DNA of 56,812 bases, taken from assembly GCA_018240025.1 (NCBI GenBank), contig JAFEGM010000061.1:1-56812 (forward strand), read 5' to 3'. Position 1 is the stretch's first letter, and each line of letters begins with the position of its first letter. A program made the position numbers and the translations under genes. Source of the stretch: Verrucomicrobiota bacterium. Lineage in GTDB: Bacteria > Verrucomicrobiota > Verrucomicrobiia > Chthoniobacterales > SZAS-18. Shown piece after piece: positions 1 to 7,407 of the stretch. The notes beneath the pieces are model-generated. The model had not been told where the DNA came from, searched no databases, and saw only the letters and a program-made list of their open reading frames with translations.

Positions 1-94
1 TGACGCCTGCGGCAGCCCTCCCCCGGCAGCCTGCTGCCCCCGTCCCTGGACTGCTGACGCCTGCGGCAGCCCTCTACCAGGCAGCCTGCTGCCC
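1..94. repeat. Two direct REP-like repeats left of the transposase
   Basis: Two near-identical copies of about 40 bases lie at 1-39 and 55-94. Each starts TGACGCCTGCGGCAGCCCTC and ends in the palindromic core GGCAGCCTGCTGCC. The same unit occurs in inverted orientation at 751-793 on the other side of the transposase gene. This direct-plus-inverted layout around a RAYT gene is typical of REP/BIME elements. The first copy may be cut by the window edge. Confidence 0.8.
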
Positions 95-145
95 TTCGTC
101 CCCCGAAAGCCCGCTGCCATCTCCTTCCGGCCGGTGCCGTCAAGA

Positions 146-703
146 TCACTCTCCATCTGCCGCCGCCACCCGATCGTACCTGAACGAATAGACGGTCTTG
201 GCCCGCGCAGGCTCGACCGACCGTTCGAACTCGGCCGCGCTTGACCACTTCCACTGCCATGCCTTGGCGACGAGGCCGTGGTGGACGGCATTCGCATGCA
301 CATAGTGCAGGCGCGCGAAATACGACGTCTCGTGGGTTAACCAGGTCTCCCGAAAATTGTGCCAGAGCCGTCCGCGTCCCGGACACCCGTCGCGGCGGTT
401 CCGTTCTTTGGTGGCGAGGGAATGCAGCTTTCCGAGCCAACGACCCAAGTTGGTAGCCGCTCCGTCGCAGTGTGCCACGAGGTGATAGTGGTTCGAAAGC
501 ACGCACCAAGCCTCCAGCCGCCAGTCGAACTCAACGGCTAATTCTCGCAGAAGGGCGGCGAAGAAGTCCTTCATCGAATCCGGGTCGAACAGCGGCCAGC
601 CCCCGGTGGTCCTGGCGGTCACAAAGTACGTCCCGGCCTCGGCCAACCGATGCGGAGGGGCGTGGGGCCAATCTCGCCAACCGTCGGAGAGTCCGTTCTG
701 CAT
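146..703 (-). CDS. REP-associated tyrosine transposase (RAYT, Y1_Tnp/TnpA_REP family)
   Basis: Single-strand-specific Y1 transposase of the IS200/IS605-like superfamily, 185 aa, a normal size for the REP-associated group. The HUH metal-binding motif is seen as NHYH at residues 71-74, inside CVLSNHYHLVAH. The family's C-terminal helix with candidate catalytic tyrosines appears as SYFARLHYVHANAV near residues 127-140. Such enzymes cut and move REP hairpins, and REP copies flank this gene on both sides. Upstream, 710-750 is AT-rich, with a TTGACA on the minus strand at 732-737 that may be part of its promoter. No reading-frame damage is seen. It is probably a domesticated single-copy RAYT rather than an active insertion sequence. 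Confidence 0.88.
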   Translation of the reverse strand: MQNGLSDGWRDWPHAPPHRLAEAGTYFVTARTTGGWPLFDPDSMKDFFAALLRELAVEFDWRLEAWCVLSNHYHLVAHCDGAATNLGRWLGKLHSLATKERNRRDGCPGRGRLWHNFRETWLTHETSYFARLHYVHANAVHHGLVAKAWQWKWSSAAEFERSVEPARAKTVYSFRYDRVAAADGE

Positions 704-750
704 GCGGTAGGTTGCTTGCGATTAATAAATTTGTCAACTATATTTCTAAC

Positions 751-793
751 GGCAGCAGGCTGCCTGAGGGAGGGCTGCCGCAGGCGGCAGCAG
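751..793. repeat. Inverted REP-like repeat right of the transposase
   Basis: This is the reverse complement of the units at 1-39 and 55-94: it begins GGCAGCAGGCTGCC and continues through GGGCTGCCGCAGGC. It closes the REP-RAYT-REP arrangement and lies just downstream of the next minus-strand gene. Confidence 0.8.
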
Positions 794-807
794 TCCAGAG
801 TCTTCCC

Positions 808-1683
808 CTACCTTCGCCAGACCAGCGGCTCGAGTCGGAATGGCAGCCCGCCGGGACGGCCCGCGTCGTAGGCCTCGCTCACCTCCCAGCGCGCGGGCAG
901 TCCGCGGGCGTGGCCGGTCGCATCGAGCCAATAAATGCGGACGTGGAGATGCGGGCCGCTCGAGAAGCCGGTGTTGCCGGAATGGCCGAGCAAGGCGCCG
1001 GTCTCGACCCGCTGGCCGGGGCGCACGCTGACGCCGTAGGGGCGCAGATGGACGTACTCGGCCAGCGTCCCGTCGGGATGCTCGACCACGATGAAGTTGG
1101 CGCGGTCGCGGAAGCCGGGCGCGCGGCCGCCGCCGACCTGATTCTGCCGGATGGCCACGACGCGACCGCCGCGCGCAGCCAGCACCTGCGTGCCTTCGGG
1201 CATGGGCCAGTCGATGGAATACTCCAGCGGCGTCCCCGGTTGGTGGCTGAAGCTGCCGCCATAGCCCTGGCCGACGCGGAAAGGCGTCACGCTGGCGAAG
1301 GGACGCCGGTAGAGATGCGTCGTCTCGGGCCGCGCCCGGCGTCCTCCGGGCTGATACCGCGTGGTGAAGTTGAAGCTCCAGCGCTGGCCCGGCGCGATGG
1401 GTCGCAGCGTGGTCAAGAGCGTGCGCGCCTGGGTCAGATCCACCGTCAGCGGCAGCGGCACGGCACTGCGCAGGTTGGTCAGCTCGACCCGCAGCGTCAG
1501 GCAGGCCGCGGTGCAATCCTGCAGCAGCGCCACCAGATGCACCTCGTCCCCGCGTCGCTCGCTGACCACCCGGACGAGCGGCCGCAACGGCGGCAACTCC
1601 TCCGCCCGGAGCGCGGGCGCCAGCAGCGCGCAGGCCGCCAGCCAGCGCAGAAGCAGCGCGATCCGGAAGGCAGGCCGCGGCAT
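808..1683 (-). CDS. M23 family metallopeptidase (LytM domain), exported, catalytic residues intact
   Basis: Predicted secreted zinc endopeptidase of the M23/LytM (lysostaphin) family, 291 aa, likely acting on peptidoglycan in the periplasm. The signal peptide is about residues 1-27, with a hydrophobic core and ALRA before EE. An N-terminal domain of unknown function spans about 30-135. The catalytic domain follows, with H147 and D158 (SFSHQPG...IDWP), H212 (YVHLRP) and the HxH motif PHLHV at 245-247, so all expected zinc and catalytic positions are present. The start was chosen at the ATG giving a signal peptide, two bases after the stop of the upstream paralog, which implies translational coupling. 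The longer in-frame extension reads through that paralog and is not used. Confidence 0.85.
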   Translation of the reverse strand: MPRPAFRIALLLRWLAACALLAPALRAEELPPLRPLVRVVSERRGDEVHLVALLQDCTAACLTLRVELTNLRSAVPLPLTVDLTQARTLLTTLRPIAPGQRWSFNFTTRYQPGGRRARPETTHLYRRPFASVTPFRVGQGYGGSFSHQPGTPLEYSIDWPMPEGTQVLAARGGRVVAIRQNQVGGGRAPGFRDRANFIVVEHPDGTLAEYVHLRPYGVSVRPGQRVETGALLGHSGNTGFSSGPHLHVRIYWLDATGHARGLPARWEVSEAYDAGRPGGLPFRLEPLVWRR

Positions 1684-1685
1684 GG

Positions 1686-2549
1686 TCAACGCCCCGCTCC
1701 CGGTTCGCGCAGGAAGCGCAGCGGATCGAGTCGGAATGGCAATTCGCCGAACTTCCGCGGCGCCTCGTAGCGATCGCGCGTGTCCCAGCGGACCGGCAGG
1801 CCTTCGTCCCGACCCGGCGCGTAGATGCGGTAGATCCGCACCTGCAACTGCGGCTCCCGGGCATAGCCGGTCGCTCCGGAAAAACCGAGCAGATCGCCCG
1901 CCGCGACCTTCTGCCCGAGCTTCACCGCCACGCCGCCCGGCCGCAGGTGCAGATACTCGGCCAGCGTGCCGTCGGGATGCTCCACGACGACGAGATTGAC
2001 CCGATCGTGAAACTCCTCGGTCGGCCCACCCGCGGTCTGGTCCGCACGAAACGCGACCACCGTGCCATCCCGCGCCGCCAAGACCTGCGTGCCTTCGGGC
2101 ATGGCCCAATCGACCGCGAACTCCATCGGCGAGCCCGGGTCGTGCGAGAAATTGCCCGCATAGCCCTGGCTGAGGCGAAAGCGCGCCACGGGCGGAAAGG
2201 GGACCCGATAGACGTGGCCGTAGTCCGGCCGCGACCCGCTTCGGCCGACGAAGAACCGCGCCGCAAACGTGTAGTTCGATTTCTTCCCTTTTTCCGCCGG
2301 CCGCAGCGTCGTCAGTGTGGTGCGTGCCTCCGTCACGTCGCGCTGCACCGGCACCGGCGGCGTGGCCCGCATGTTGGTCAATTCAGCCGTGATTTCCGCG
2401 CTGACGCAAAGGCAGTCCTGCAGCTTCCCGACCAGCACCACCTCCCCGCCCCGCGCCTCCGGCGTGACCGCCAGAAACGGCTTCGGCGCCGGCGGCTCCG
2501 CCGCCCCGGCCATCGAGCCCAGCATTGCGAGCCACCAAATCCAGCGCAT
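1686..2549 (-). CDS. M23-like exported protein with degenerate active site (HxH replaced by QxQ)
   Basis: Close paralog of the following gene (808-1683), 287 aa, with a short signal peptide (MRWIWWLAMLGSMAGAAEP). It has the same two-part layout and keeps the first zinc ligands H136 and D147 (FSHDPG...VDWA) and H201 (YLHLRP). The hallmark HxH of M23 peptidases is changed to Q-L-Q at 234-236, while the paralog has H-L-H at the same place. Loss of both histidines should abolish peptidase activity. By analogy with degenerate LytM factors such as EnvC and NlpD it may be a regulator or a scaffold. It is the first gene of a two-gene operon, and the catalytic paralog starts two bases after its stop. 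Confidence 0.8.
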   Translation of the reverse strand: MRWIWWLAMLGSMAGAAEPPAPKPFLAVTPEARGGEVVLVGKLQDCLCVSAEITAELTNMRATPPVPVQRDVTEARTTLTTLRPAEKGKKSNYTFAARFFVGRSGSRPDYGHVYRVPFPPVARFRLSQGYAGNFSHDPGSPMEFAVDWAMPEGTQVLAARDGTVVAFRADQTAGGPTEEFHDRVNLVVVEHPDGTLAEYLHLRPGGVAVKLGQKVAAGDLLGFSGATGYAREPQLQVRIYRIYAPGRDEGLPVRWDTRDRYEAPRKFGELPFRLDPLRFLREPGAGR

Positions 2550-2685
2550 CGCTCCAGCCTAGTTTTCCCGCCCCCGCCCCCGCAAGCCGCATTGCGCACC
2601 ACGCCTTCCCAACCCAAATTGACCACAGTCACGGCCGCGCGGGCCCATCCGCCTTCTTCTTTCAGCTTTCCTCCTTTTCCTCCCC

Positions 2686-2762
2686 GTCCCCGTAGCTCAA
2701 CTGGATAGAGCAGCGGTCTTCTAAACCGCAGGTTGCTGGTTCGATCCCAGCCGGGGATGCCA
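2686..2762 (+). tRNA. tRNA-Arg(TCT), canonical
   Basis: 77-nt cloverleaf. Acceptor GTCCCCG pairs with CGGGGAT (terminal G:U), the discriminator is G, and CCA is encoded. The anticodon stem GCGGT/ACCGC carries loop CTTCTAA, giving anticodon TCT. The D-loop contains G18G19 (ACTGGATA) and the T-loop is TTCGATC. It shows that this genome also has ordinary tRNAs, in contrast to the array at 36-40 kb. Confidence 0.95.
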
Positions 2763-2905
2763 TGGCTTCAACGCTCTTGAAGATCTACGCGTAGATACTC
2801 TGGTACCGGCACCGGCCGCCAGGCCCGTTTTCCCTGCTTCGCGGGACCTCCGGTCGACTCATCGGCCCCCCAACTCCCATCCTCCATCTCCCACCTCCCT
2901 CCCTT

Positions 2906-2936
2906 CTTCGCGCCTTCGCGTCTTCGCGTGCGCCTC
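2906..2936. repeat. CTTCGCG-type short tandem repeat
   Basis: Pyrimidine-rich run of imperfect 8-9 base units built on CTTCGCGC/CTTCGCGT. Related runs occur at 12489-12521, 39534-39571 and, as an inverted pair, at 41009-41105. It lies in the leader of the DUF3053 gene. Confidence 0.6.
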
Positions 2937-2990
2937 CCCGCCCGCCGAAAAACCGAATGCACTCCGCGGTTCGAGGGCGTTGATTGCGCC

Positions 2991-3704
2991 ATGCTCCCGA
3001 CCCTCCTTTCCCGCCGCGCCGGCTGGCTCTGGCTCGTTTGTCTGGCCCTCCTCCTCCCTGGCTGCGGGGACAAGGAGCCGGACGAGCGGAAGGCGTTCAT
3101 GGCGTTTCTGCAGACGCGCATTCTCGACAAGACGGGCGTCCGCGTGCCGAAGCCGACGCCGGAGGAACGCACCGCCTGGGGGCGCTATGCGGCGCATTAC
3201 GACGTGATTCTGAACTTCCACCAGGCGATGGACGAGAAGGTCGCCAAGCCGATGAGCACGGAGATGCAGCGGGGCCGGCTGCAGAACATGCAGGATCTGA
3301 TGGATCGGGTGGCCGAGACGAAGGCGGTCTACACCAATCTCCAGCGCTTCGAGCCGCTGCTGAACGAAGAACTGACCCGCGCCGACCAGGCGCGCCAGGT
3401 CCTGCCGCAGCCGGCCGACCTCAAGGCGGTCTTCGATGCCGCGTTCGAGCGCAATGTGCGCGCGCCGTCGGCGGCCATGAAGGAGTCGCTGCCGCCGGCG
3501 GTGGCGACGCTGAAAGCCGCGCTGGAGCTGGGCGAATTCCTCAACGCCAACCGCAGCCGGATCAAGATCCAGGGCGCGCTCGTCGAGACGGCCGACCCCG
3601 CATTGCAGCGCGAATTGCAGACCCGACTGAGCGCCGTGCAGGATCTGCAGCGCAAGGCGCAGGAGGCGCAGCGGCGGTTGCAGGGCCAGATTCGGGGAAG
3701 TTGA
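2991..3704 (+). CDS. DUF3053 family lipoprotein (YiaF-like)
   Basis: Probable outer or inner membrane lipoprotein of 237 aa. The start ATG at 2991 gives a lipoprotein signal: RR at 9-10, a hydrophobic stretch and lipobox LLPG with Cys25. The mature protein begins GDKEPDERKAFMAFLQTRIL, which resembles the start of mature E. coli YiaF (DUF3053), including the DKE-x-D-x-RKAF-x-x-FLQ pattern. The rest is largely charged and helical with likely coiled-coil segments (residues 85-110 and 200-235). The family has no firmly known function. It is transcribed alone or with the L,D-transpeptidase that follows after 172 bases. The longer upstream start (2928) is rejected because it hides the signal peptide. 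Confidence 0.78.
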   Translation: MLPTLLSRRAGWLWLVCLALLLPGCGDKEPDERKAFMAFLQTRILDKTGVRVPKPTPEERTAWGRYAAHYDVILNFHQAMDEKVAKPMSTEMQRGRLQNMQDLMDRVAETKAVYTNLQRFEPLLNEELTRADQARQVLPQPADLKAVFDAAFERNVRAPSAAMKESLPPAVATLKAALELGEFLNANRSRIKIQGALVETADPALQRELQTRLSAVQDLQRKAQEAQRRLQGQIRGS

Positions 3705-3749
3705 CGTTTGGGGGCAGCGCGCGGGCGAGGGGATCGCGGCCTGGCAGCA

Positions 3750-3791
3750 CCGCGGAAAACGCAGAGGTCGCAGCACAGGAATCGCAAGGCA
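3750..3791. repeat. Dispersed AACGCAGAGGTCGCAG-type repeat
   Basis: In the 172-base gap between the DUF3053 gene and the L,D-transpeptidase lies ACCGCGGAAAACGCAGAGG followed by TCGCAGCACAGGAATCGCA, repeating with a period near 8-9. Only one copy is seen in this window. Nothing else is recognised in this gap. Confidence 0.4.
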
Positions 3792-3876
3792 CCCTCCCGC
3801 CGGCGGCCAAGCGTCGGCCAGTTCTGGCCAAGCGGCGGCGAGCCCTGCCGGCGCGCGACCCGCATGCTGACGTGGA

Positions 3877-4842
3877 ATGATGCTCGCGCGGCTGCTCCTC
3901 GCCGGCCTGCTCGCCGGGTCGCTCGGCGCGGCGGGCGCGACGCCGGGTCGCGCGGTCGAACCGTTCACCGGCCGGTTGCAGCCGGGGGACTATGTCTGGC
4001 GCCCGGAGGTGTCGCCGGCCGGACCGGTCGTGGTGCTCATTCGGCTGGATCAGCAGACGCTCTACGTCTTCCGCAATGGCGTGCGCATTGGTCGCTCCAC
4101 CGTCAGCACCGGGCAGCCGGGTCATCGCACGCCGACGGGCGCATTCACCGTGCTCGAAAAGCAGGTGCATCATGTCTCCAGCATCTACCGGGGCGCGCAG
4201 ATGCCCTACATGCAACGGCTGACCTGGCGCGGCGTGGCGCTGCACGCGGGGCACCTGCCCGGGCGACCGGCCTCGCACGGCTGCATTCGCCTACCCTACG
4301 CTTTCGCGCAGAAGCTCTACGCCGTCACCGGCCGCGGCACGACCGTGCTCATCGCGGCCGGCGACGCCCGGGCCGGCATCAGCACCCGGCCGGGCCTGCT
4401 CTTCCAGCCGGGCGGGCCGCCGCTGCCGCCGGGCAGCTTCGAATGGCAGCCGACGCGCGCGCCCGAGGGCCCCGTCACGCTCGTGGTCAGCTCGGCCGAT
4501 GGCGAAGTGCGGGTGCTGCGCGGCGGCGTGCCGATCGGCCGGGCAGCGTTCGCGCCGCAGTCCGGGTTGGTGTGCGGGACGCAGGTGTTCACGGCGCTCG
4601 ACCGCCGCGAGCCCGACGGCCGACGCAGCTGGCTCGCCACCGTCAGCCTGGGCCGCGGGCGCGCCGTCGAGGTCGCGGAGCTCGCACGCCAGCTGCCGCT
4701 GCCCGAAGCCTTCCGCGCCCATGTGCGCGAGGTGATTGCGCCCGGCACCACGCTGGTGGTCACCGACCGCCCGGCCGGCCCGCGCGCGCTCGAGCCCCGA
4801 GACTTGCTGCAGGCGCAGCCGAATCCGATCCGGCGACGTTGA
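3877..4842 (+). CDS. L,D-transpeptidase (YkuD domain), exported
   Basis: Predicted periplasmic cysteine transpeptidase making 3-3 peptidoglycan cross-links or anchoring protein to peptidoglycan; 321 aa. Signal peptide is residues 1-21. The YkuD domain spans about 50-160, with conserved H123 (ALHAG) and the catalytic motif SHGCIRLP at 133-140, Cys136 being the nucleophile. Residues 175-315 look like a second, decayed copy: WQP...GPVTLV...VRVLRGGVPIGRA mirrors WRP...GPVVVL...LYVFRNGVRIGRS in the first half, but no SHGC motif remains. Two adjacent ATG codons make the start uncertain by one residue. Its neighbours, an M23 pair and a lipoprotein, fit a cell-wall role. Confidence 0.88.
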   Translation: MMLARLLLAGLLAGSLGAAGATPGRAVEPFTGRLQPGDYVWRPEVSPAGPVVVLIRLDQQTLYVFRNGVRIGRSTVSTGQPGHRTPTGAFTVLEKQVHHVSSIYRGAQMPYMQRLTWRGVALHAGHLPGRPASHGCIRLPYAFAQKLYAVTGRGTTVLIAAGDARAGISTRPGLLFQPGGPPLPPGSFEWQPTRAPEGPVTLVVSSADGEVRVLRGGVPIGRAAFAPQSGLVCGTQVFTALDRREPDGRRSWLATVSLGRGRAVEVAELARQLPLPEAFRAHVREVIAPGTTLVVTDRPAGPRALEPRDLLQAQPNPIRRR

Positions 4843-4865
4843 GACGATCGCCGACCTCTCGGCCT

Positions 4866-4930
4866 CTCTCCTCCGCTCCTCCGCTCCTCCGCTCCTCCGC
4901 TCCTCCGCTCCCTCCTCCTCTTCTCCTCCG
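4866..4930. repeat. Tandem CTCCGCTC octamer repeat
   Basis: About five perfect copies of the octamer GCTCCTCC, then more degenerate CTCC units, in the gap between two convergent genes. Low-complexity pyrimidine tract; no gene is seen in it. Confidence 0.75.
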
Positions 4931-4982
4931 CCCGCCACGAGCCGCACTCGGAGAGTGCGGACTACCTGCCGTATTCTATCCG

Positions 4983-5900
4983 CTACTTCTTCCGCGGCGT
5001 GCGGGCCTCGAAGGTATCGGCGGTCAGCCAGTGCCGCTGGCGGATTTCGCTGAAGGGCAGCGCGACGGTCGTGAAGGCCTCGGTGCGGATGGGGCGCAGC
5101 AGGCGGTCGCCGCCGGTCGCGGGCAGTGTCGAGTAGGTGAAACGCAGCTCGGTGATGCGTGCGATGATCCAGAAAAGTCGGTAGGTCGCACGCAGCGCGG
5201 CGGTTGCTTTGACTACGACCATGTCGTCTCGATTCACGAAGAGCTGACCGCCCAACTGGCCCAGGAATCGCTCCTCCCGGCCTTTCGCTTTCATGCCGGG
5301 TCGCGGTTCGAAGGCGAGGACGTGAACCCGTTCCCCGCCGATGGTGGTATCGGGCAGCCGAGTCCAAAGGTATCGCTCCCGCAAGTTATACTTCTTGACC
5401 GCGGCGGCGATCGAACCCGGCTGGTCCTTGGCGTCCTTCCCCTCCTCACCGCCCTTGTCGCCGTCCTTGCCGCGCCTGCCTTTGCCGCCCTCGGGCTTGT
5501 CCTCCACGAAGGTTACCTTGCCTTCCTTCGATTCGAATACGTATTCGATCGGATCCTTCTCGCCGGGGCGCACGATGCTCCGCCATTCGGCCTTGCCCAC
5601 GATGTTGCCCTCCTTGTCGAACTGATAGGTCCGCAAGCGCTGGTGATACTGCATTTTCTTCAGCAGGGCGGTGCGCTCCTCCAGCCGCGCCATCACGGCG
5701 TCAAAGATCTCCAGGGCGGACTTCGAGTCCTGCGCCGCCAGGCTGCCCACTCCCAGGAAGCCGACGAGCAGAAGGTGCAAGAGCCAAGAGCCAAGCAACA
5801 AGGAAGGGGCAAGCGGCAAGGTCGAAGGAAGGAGGCCTGGCGCGCCGCCAAGGCCAGAACGAGCGCGGGGCCGAAAGGACATGAGAAAGGAAGACGACAT
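4983..5900 (-). CDS. Exported protein of unknown function
   Basis: 305 aa with a long N-region and a hydrophobic signal segment (about residues 36-55, ending SLAAQ), so probably secreted or lipid-associated. The mature part starts with a helical stretch (LEIFDAVMARLEERTALL), followed by beta-rich sequence. A very basic, lysine/glycine-rich insert (about 140-160, KGRRGKDGDKGGEEGKDAKD) separates two halves. The style (RTYQFDKEGNIVG, RDDMVVVKATA) recalls outer-membrane lipoprotein-sorting or LolA/LolB-like beta folds, but no motif is decisive. A second Met at residue 7 is an alternative start. It stands between convergent and same-strand genes with no clear operon partner. Function not recognised. 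Confidence 0.65.
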   Translation of the reverse strand: MSSSFLMSFRPRARSGLGGAPGLLPSTLPLAPSLLLGSWLLHLLLVGFLGVGSLAAQDSKSALEIFDAVMARLEERTALLKKMQYHQRLRTYQFDKEGNIVGKAEWRSIVRPGEKDPIEYVFESKEGKVTFVEDKPEGGKGRRGKDGDKGGEEGKDAKDQPGSIAAAVKKYNLRERYLWTRLPDTTIGGERVHVLAFEPRPGMKAKGREERFLGQLGGQLFVNRDDMVVVKATAALRATYRLFWIIARITELRFTYSTLPATGGDRLLRPIRTEAFTTVALPFSEIRQRHWLTADTFEARTPRKK

Positions 5901-6003
5901 CTTCTCGGAATGAAACGGAGCACCGGCGAGCCGGGGCTGCCAGATCCTTCGGTTGCTCTGGCCTTTTGGCCTTCTGGTTCGAACCGCTGCGACTTCCCCG
6001 CGC

Positions 6004-7407
6004 CTACGAGCCCTTGGCCGGACGCTTCAGTACGATCTCCTGGCCCTCGCGGGCGGCATCCACTTCCAGCGGCTGACCGCTGTCGGCGGCGATCTTCTTC
6101 GCGCGCTCGACCATCGATTCGATCTTCGCGTCGTCGTGGTCGGGGTCGTGGTGGAAGAGGCAGAGCCGTTTGACCCGCGCATCCAGCGCCAGCTGGACGG
6201 TGTCGTCCATGCAGGTGTGGCCCCAGCCGAGGCGGCTCGGGTACTCGGCCTCGTCATACTGACTGTCGCAGATCAGCACGTCCGCCCCCTGGATGAACTT
6301 GGCCATCTTCTCGTCCTCGCGGCGGGCGAAATCGAGCGCGGCCTGGTTGACCTTGCCGCCTTTCTCCTGGGTCAGCCGCTCCTGGCGGAGATAGACTTCG
6401 TGGTCGGACATGTACACCACCGAGCCGCCCGGCGTGGTCAGCCGGTAGGCCAGGCAGATGCCGGGGTGGTTGGAGAAGACCGAATGCACCGCCACGGGGC
6501 CGATCTGGAAGCGCATGTCCTCCAGCTCCTCGAAGACCACGCGGCCGGCCATCTGCGAGAGGCTGATGGGGAAATAGGCCGTCTCCATCTGCTCGAAGAG
6601 CGCGGTCCGCAGGCCGCCCACCGCGCTCTCGTAGCCGAGGATGCGCAGCTTGTTCATCGGGTTGTAGGCCGGTCCGAAGAACGGGAAGCCCTGGATGTGG
6701 TCCCAATGCGTGTGGGTGATGAGAATGGTGAGATTCATCTCCCGCCCCTTGAACTCCTTGGCCAGCGAGCCGCCGAGGGCGCGGATGCCGGTGCCGGCAT
6801 CGAGGATGATGATCTGATCGCCGCAGCGGAACTCCACGCAGGACGTGTTGCCGCCGGTCTTGACCGTGCCGGGACCCGGCGTGGGGATCGAACCGCGCAC
6901 GCCCCAGAATCGGACCGTGGTGACGAGATCGGCCCGCTCGGGCGCAAAGGTGTGGCCGGTGCCGAAGAGGCCGGTGTTCTTGAGTTCGACCGCCTGGGAG
7001 GGTCGATGCGCCGGCGGCGACTCGAGCTGGCCGTTGGACGGCGGGTCGGACGGCAGATCCGGCAGGACGCGCGAGAGATCGTGCGGCAGGACCGGCTTGA
7101 CCAGATACTCGTCCGCGCCGGCGGCGAGCGCATTGAGCCGATCGTTGCCGAAGCGCGAGCCGGTCGTGACGATGATCTTGGTCCCGGCGAGTTCCGGCGT
7201 GCCGCGGAGGAGCCGGCAGACCTGGAAGCCGTTGCGCCGCGGAATGTGCAGGTCGCAGAGCACGGCGGCTGGGCGGTTCTGCTGGACGAGACCGACCCCC
7301 GATTCGCCGTCCTCGGCTTCGAGCACGCGCCAGCCTTCGCGGCGGAGCTGCTGCTGCAGCAGCGCCCGCGTGATGGCGTCGTCCTCGATGACTACGATGG
7401 TTTTCAT
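6004..7407 (-). CDS. Response regulator fused to a metallo-beta-lactamase-fold hydrolase
   Basis: 467 aa. Residues 1-120 are a CheY-like receiver: acidic pair E8/D9, phospho-acceptor D52 (VLCDLHIP), T81 region and K104 (EYLVKPV). After a linker (about 120-163) comes a metallo-beta-lactamase-fold domain starting VRFWGVRGSIPTPGPG, with GGNTSCVE, LDAGTGIR and the metal motif HTHWDH at 232-237; further histidines follow at SDHE and FHHDPDHDD. This subfamily resembles PhnP-like and cyclic-nucleotide phosphodiesterase-like hydrolases, but the substrate is unknown. The ATG overlaps the stop of the histidine kinase (7407-8525) by one base, so the pair is a coupled two-component system whose output is enzymatic rather than DNA binding. 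Confidence 0.88.
   Translation of the reverse strand: MKTIVVIEDDAITRALLQQQLRREGWRVLEAEDGESGVGLVQQNRPAAVLCDLHIPRRNGFQVCRLLRGTPELAGTKIIVTTGSRFGNDRLNALAAGADEYLVKPVLPHDLSRVLPDLPSDPPSNGQLESPPAHRPSQAVELKNTGLFGTGHTFAPERADLVTTVRFWGVRGSIPTPGPGTVKTGGNTSCVEFRCGDQIIILDAGTGIRALGGSLAKEFKGREMNLTILITHTHWDHIQGFPFFGPAYNPMNKLRILGYESAVGGLRTALFEQMETAYFPISLSQMAGRVVFEELEDMRFQIGPVAVHSVFSNHPGICLAYRLTTPGGSVVYMSDHEVYLRQERLTQEKGGKVNQAALDFARREDEKMAKFIQGADVLICDSQYDEAEYPSRLGWGHTCMDDTVQLALDARVKRLCLFHHDPDHDDAKIESMVERAKKIAADSGQPLEVDAAREGQEIVLKRPAKGS

Noticed and set aside
472..1770. Open frame of 432 codons on the plus strand
   Set aside because: High-GC shadow of the two M23 genes on the other strand; no domain or start signal.
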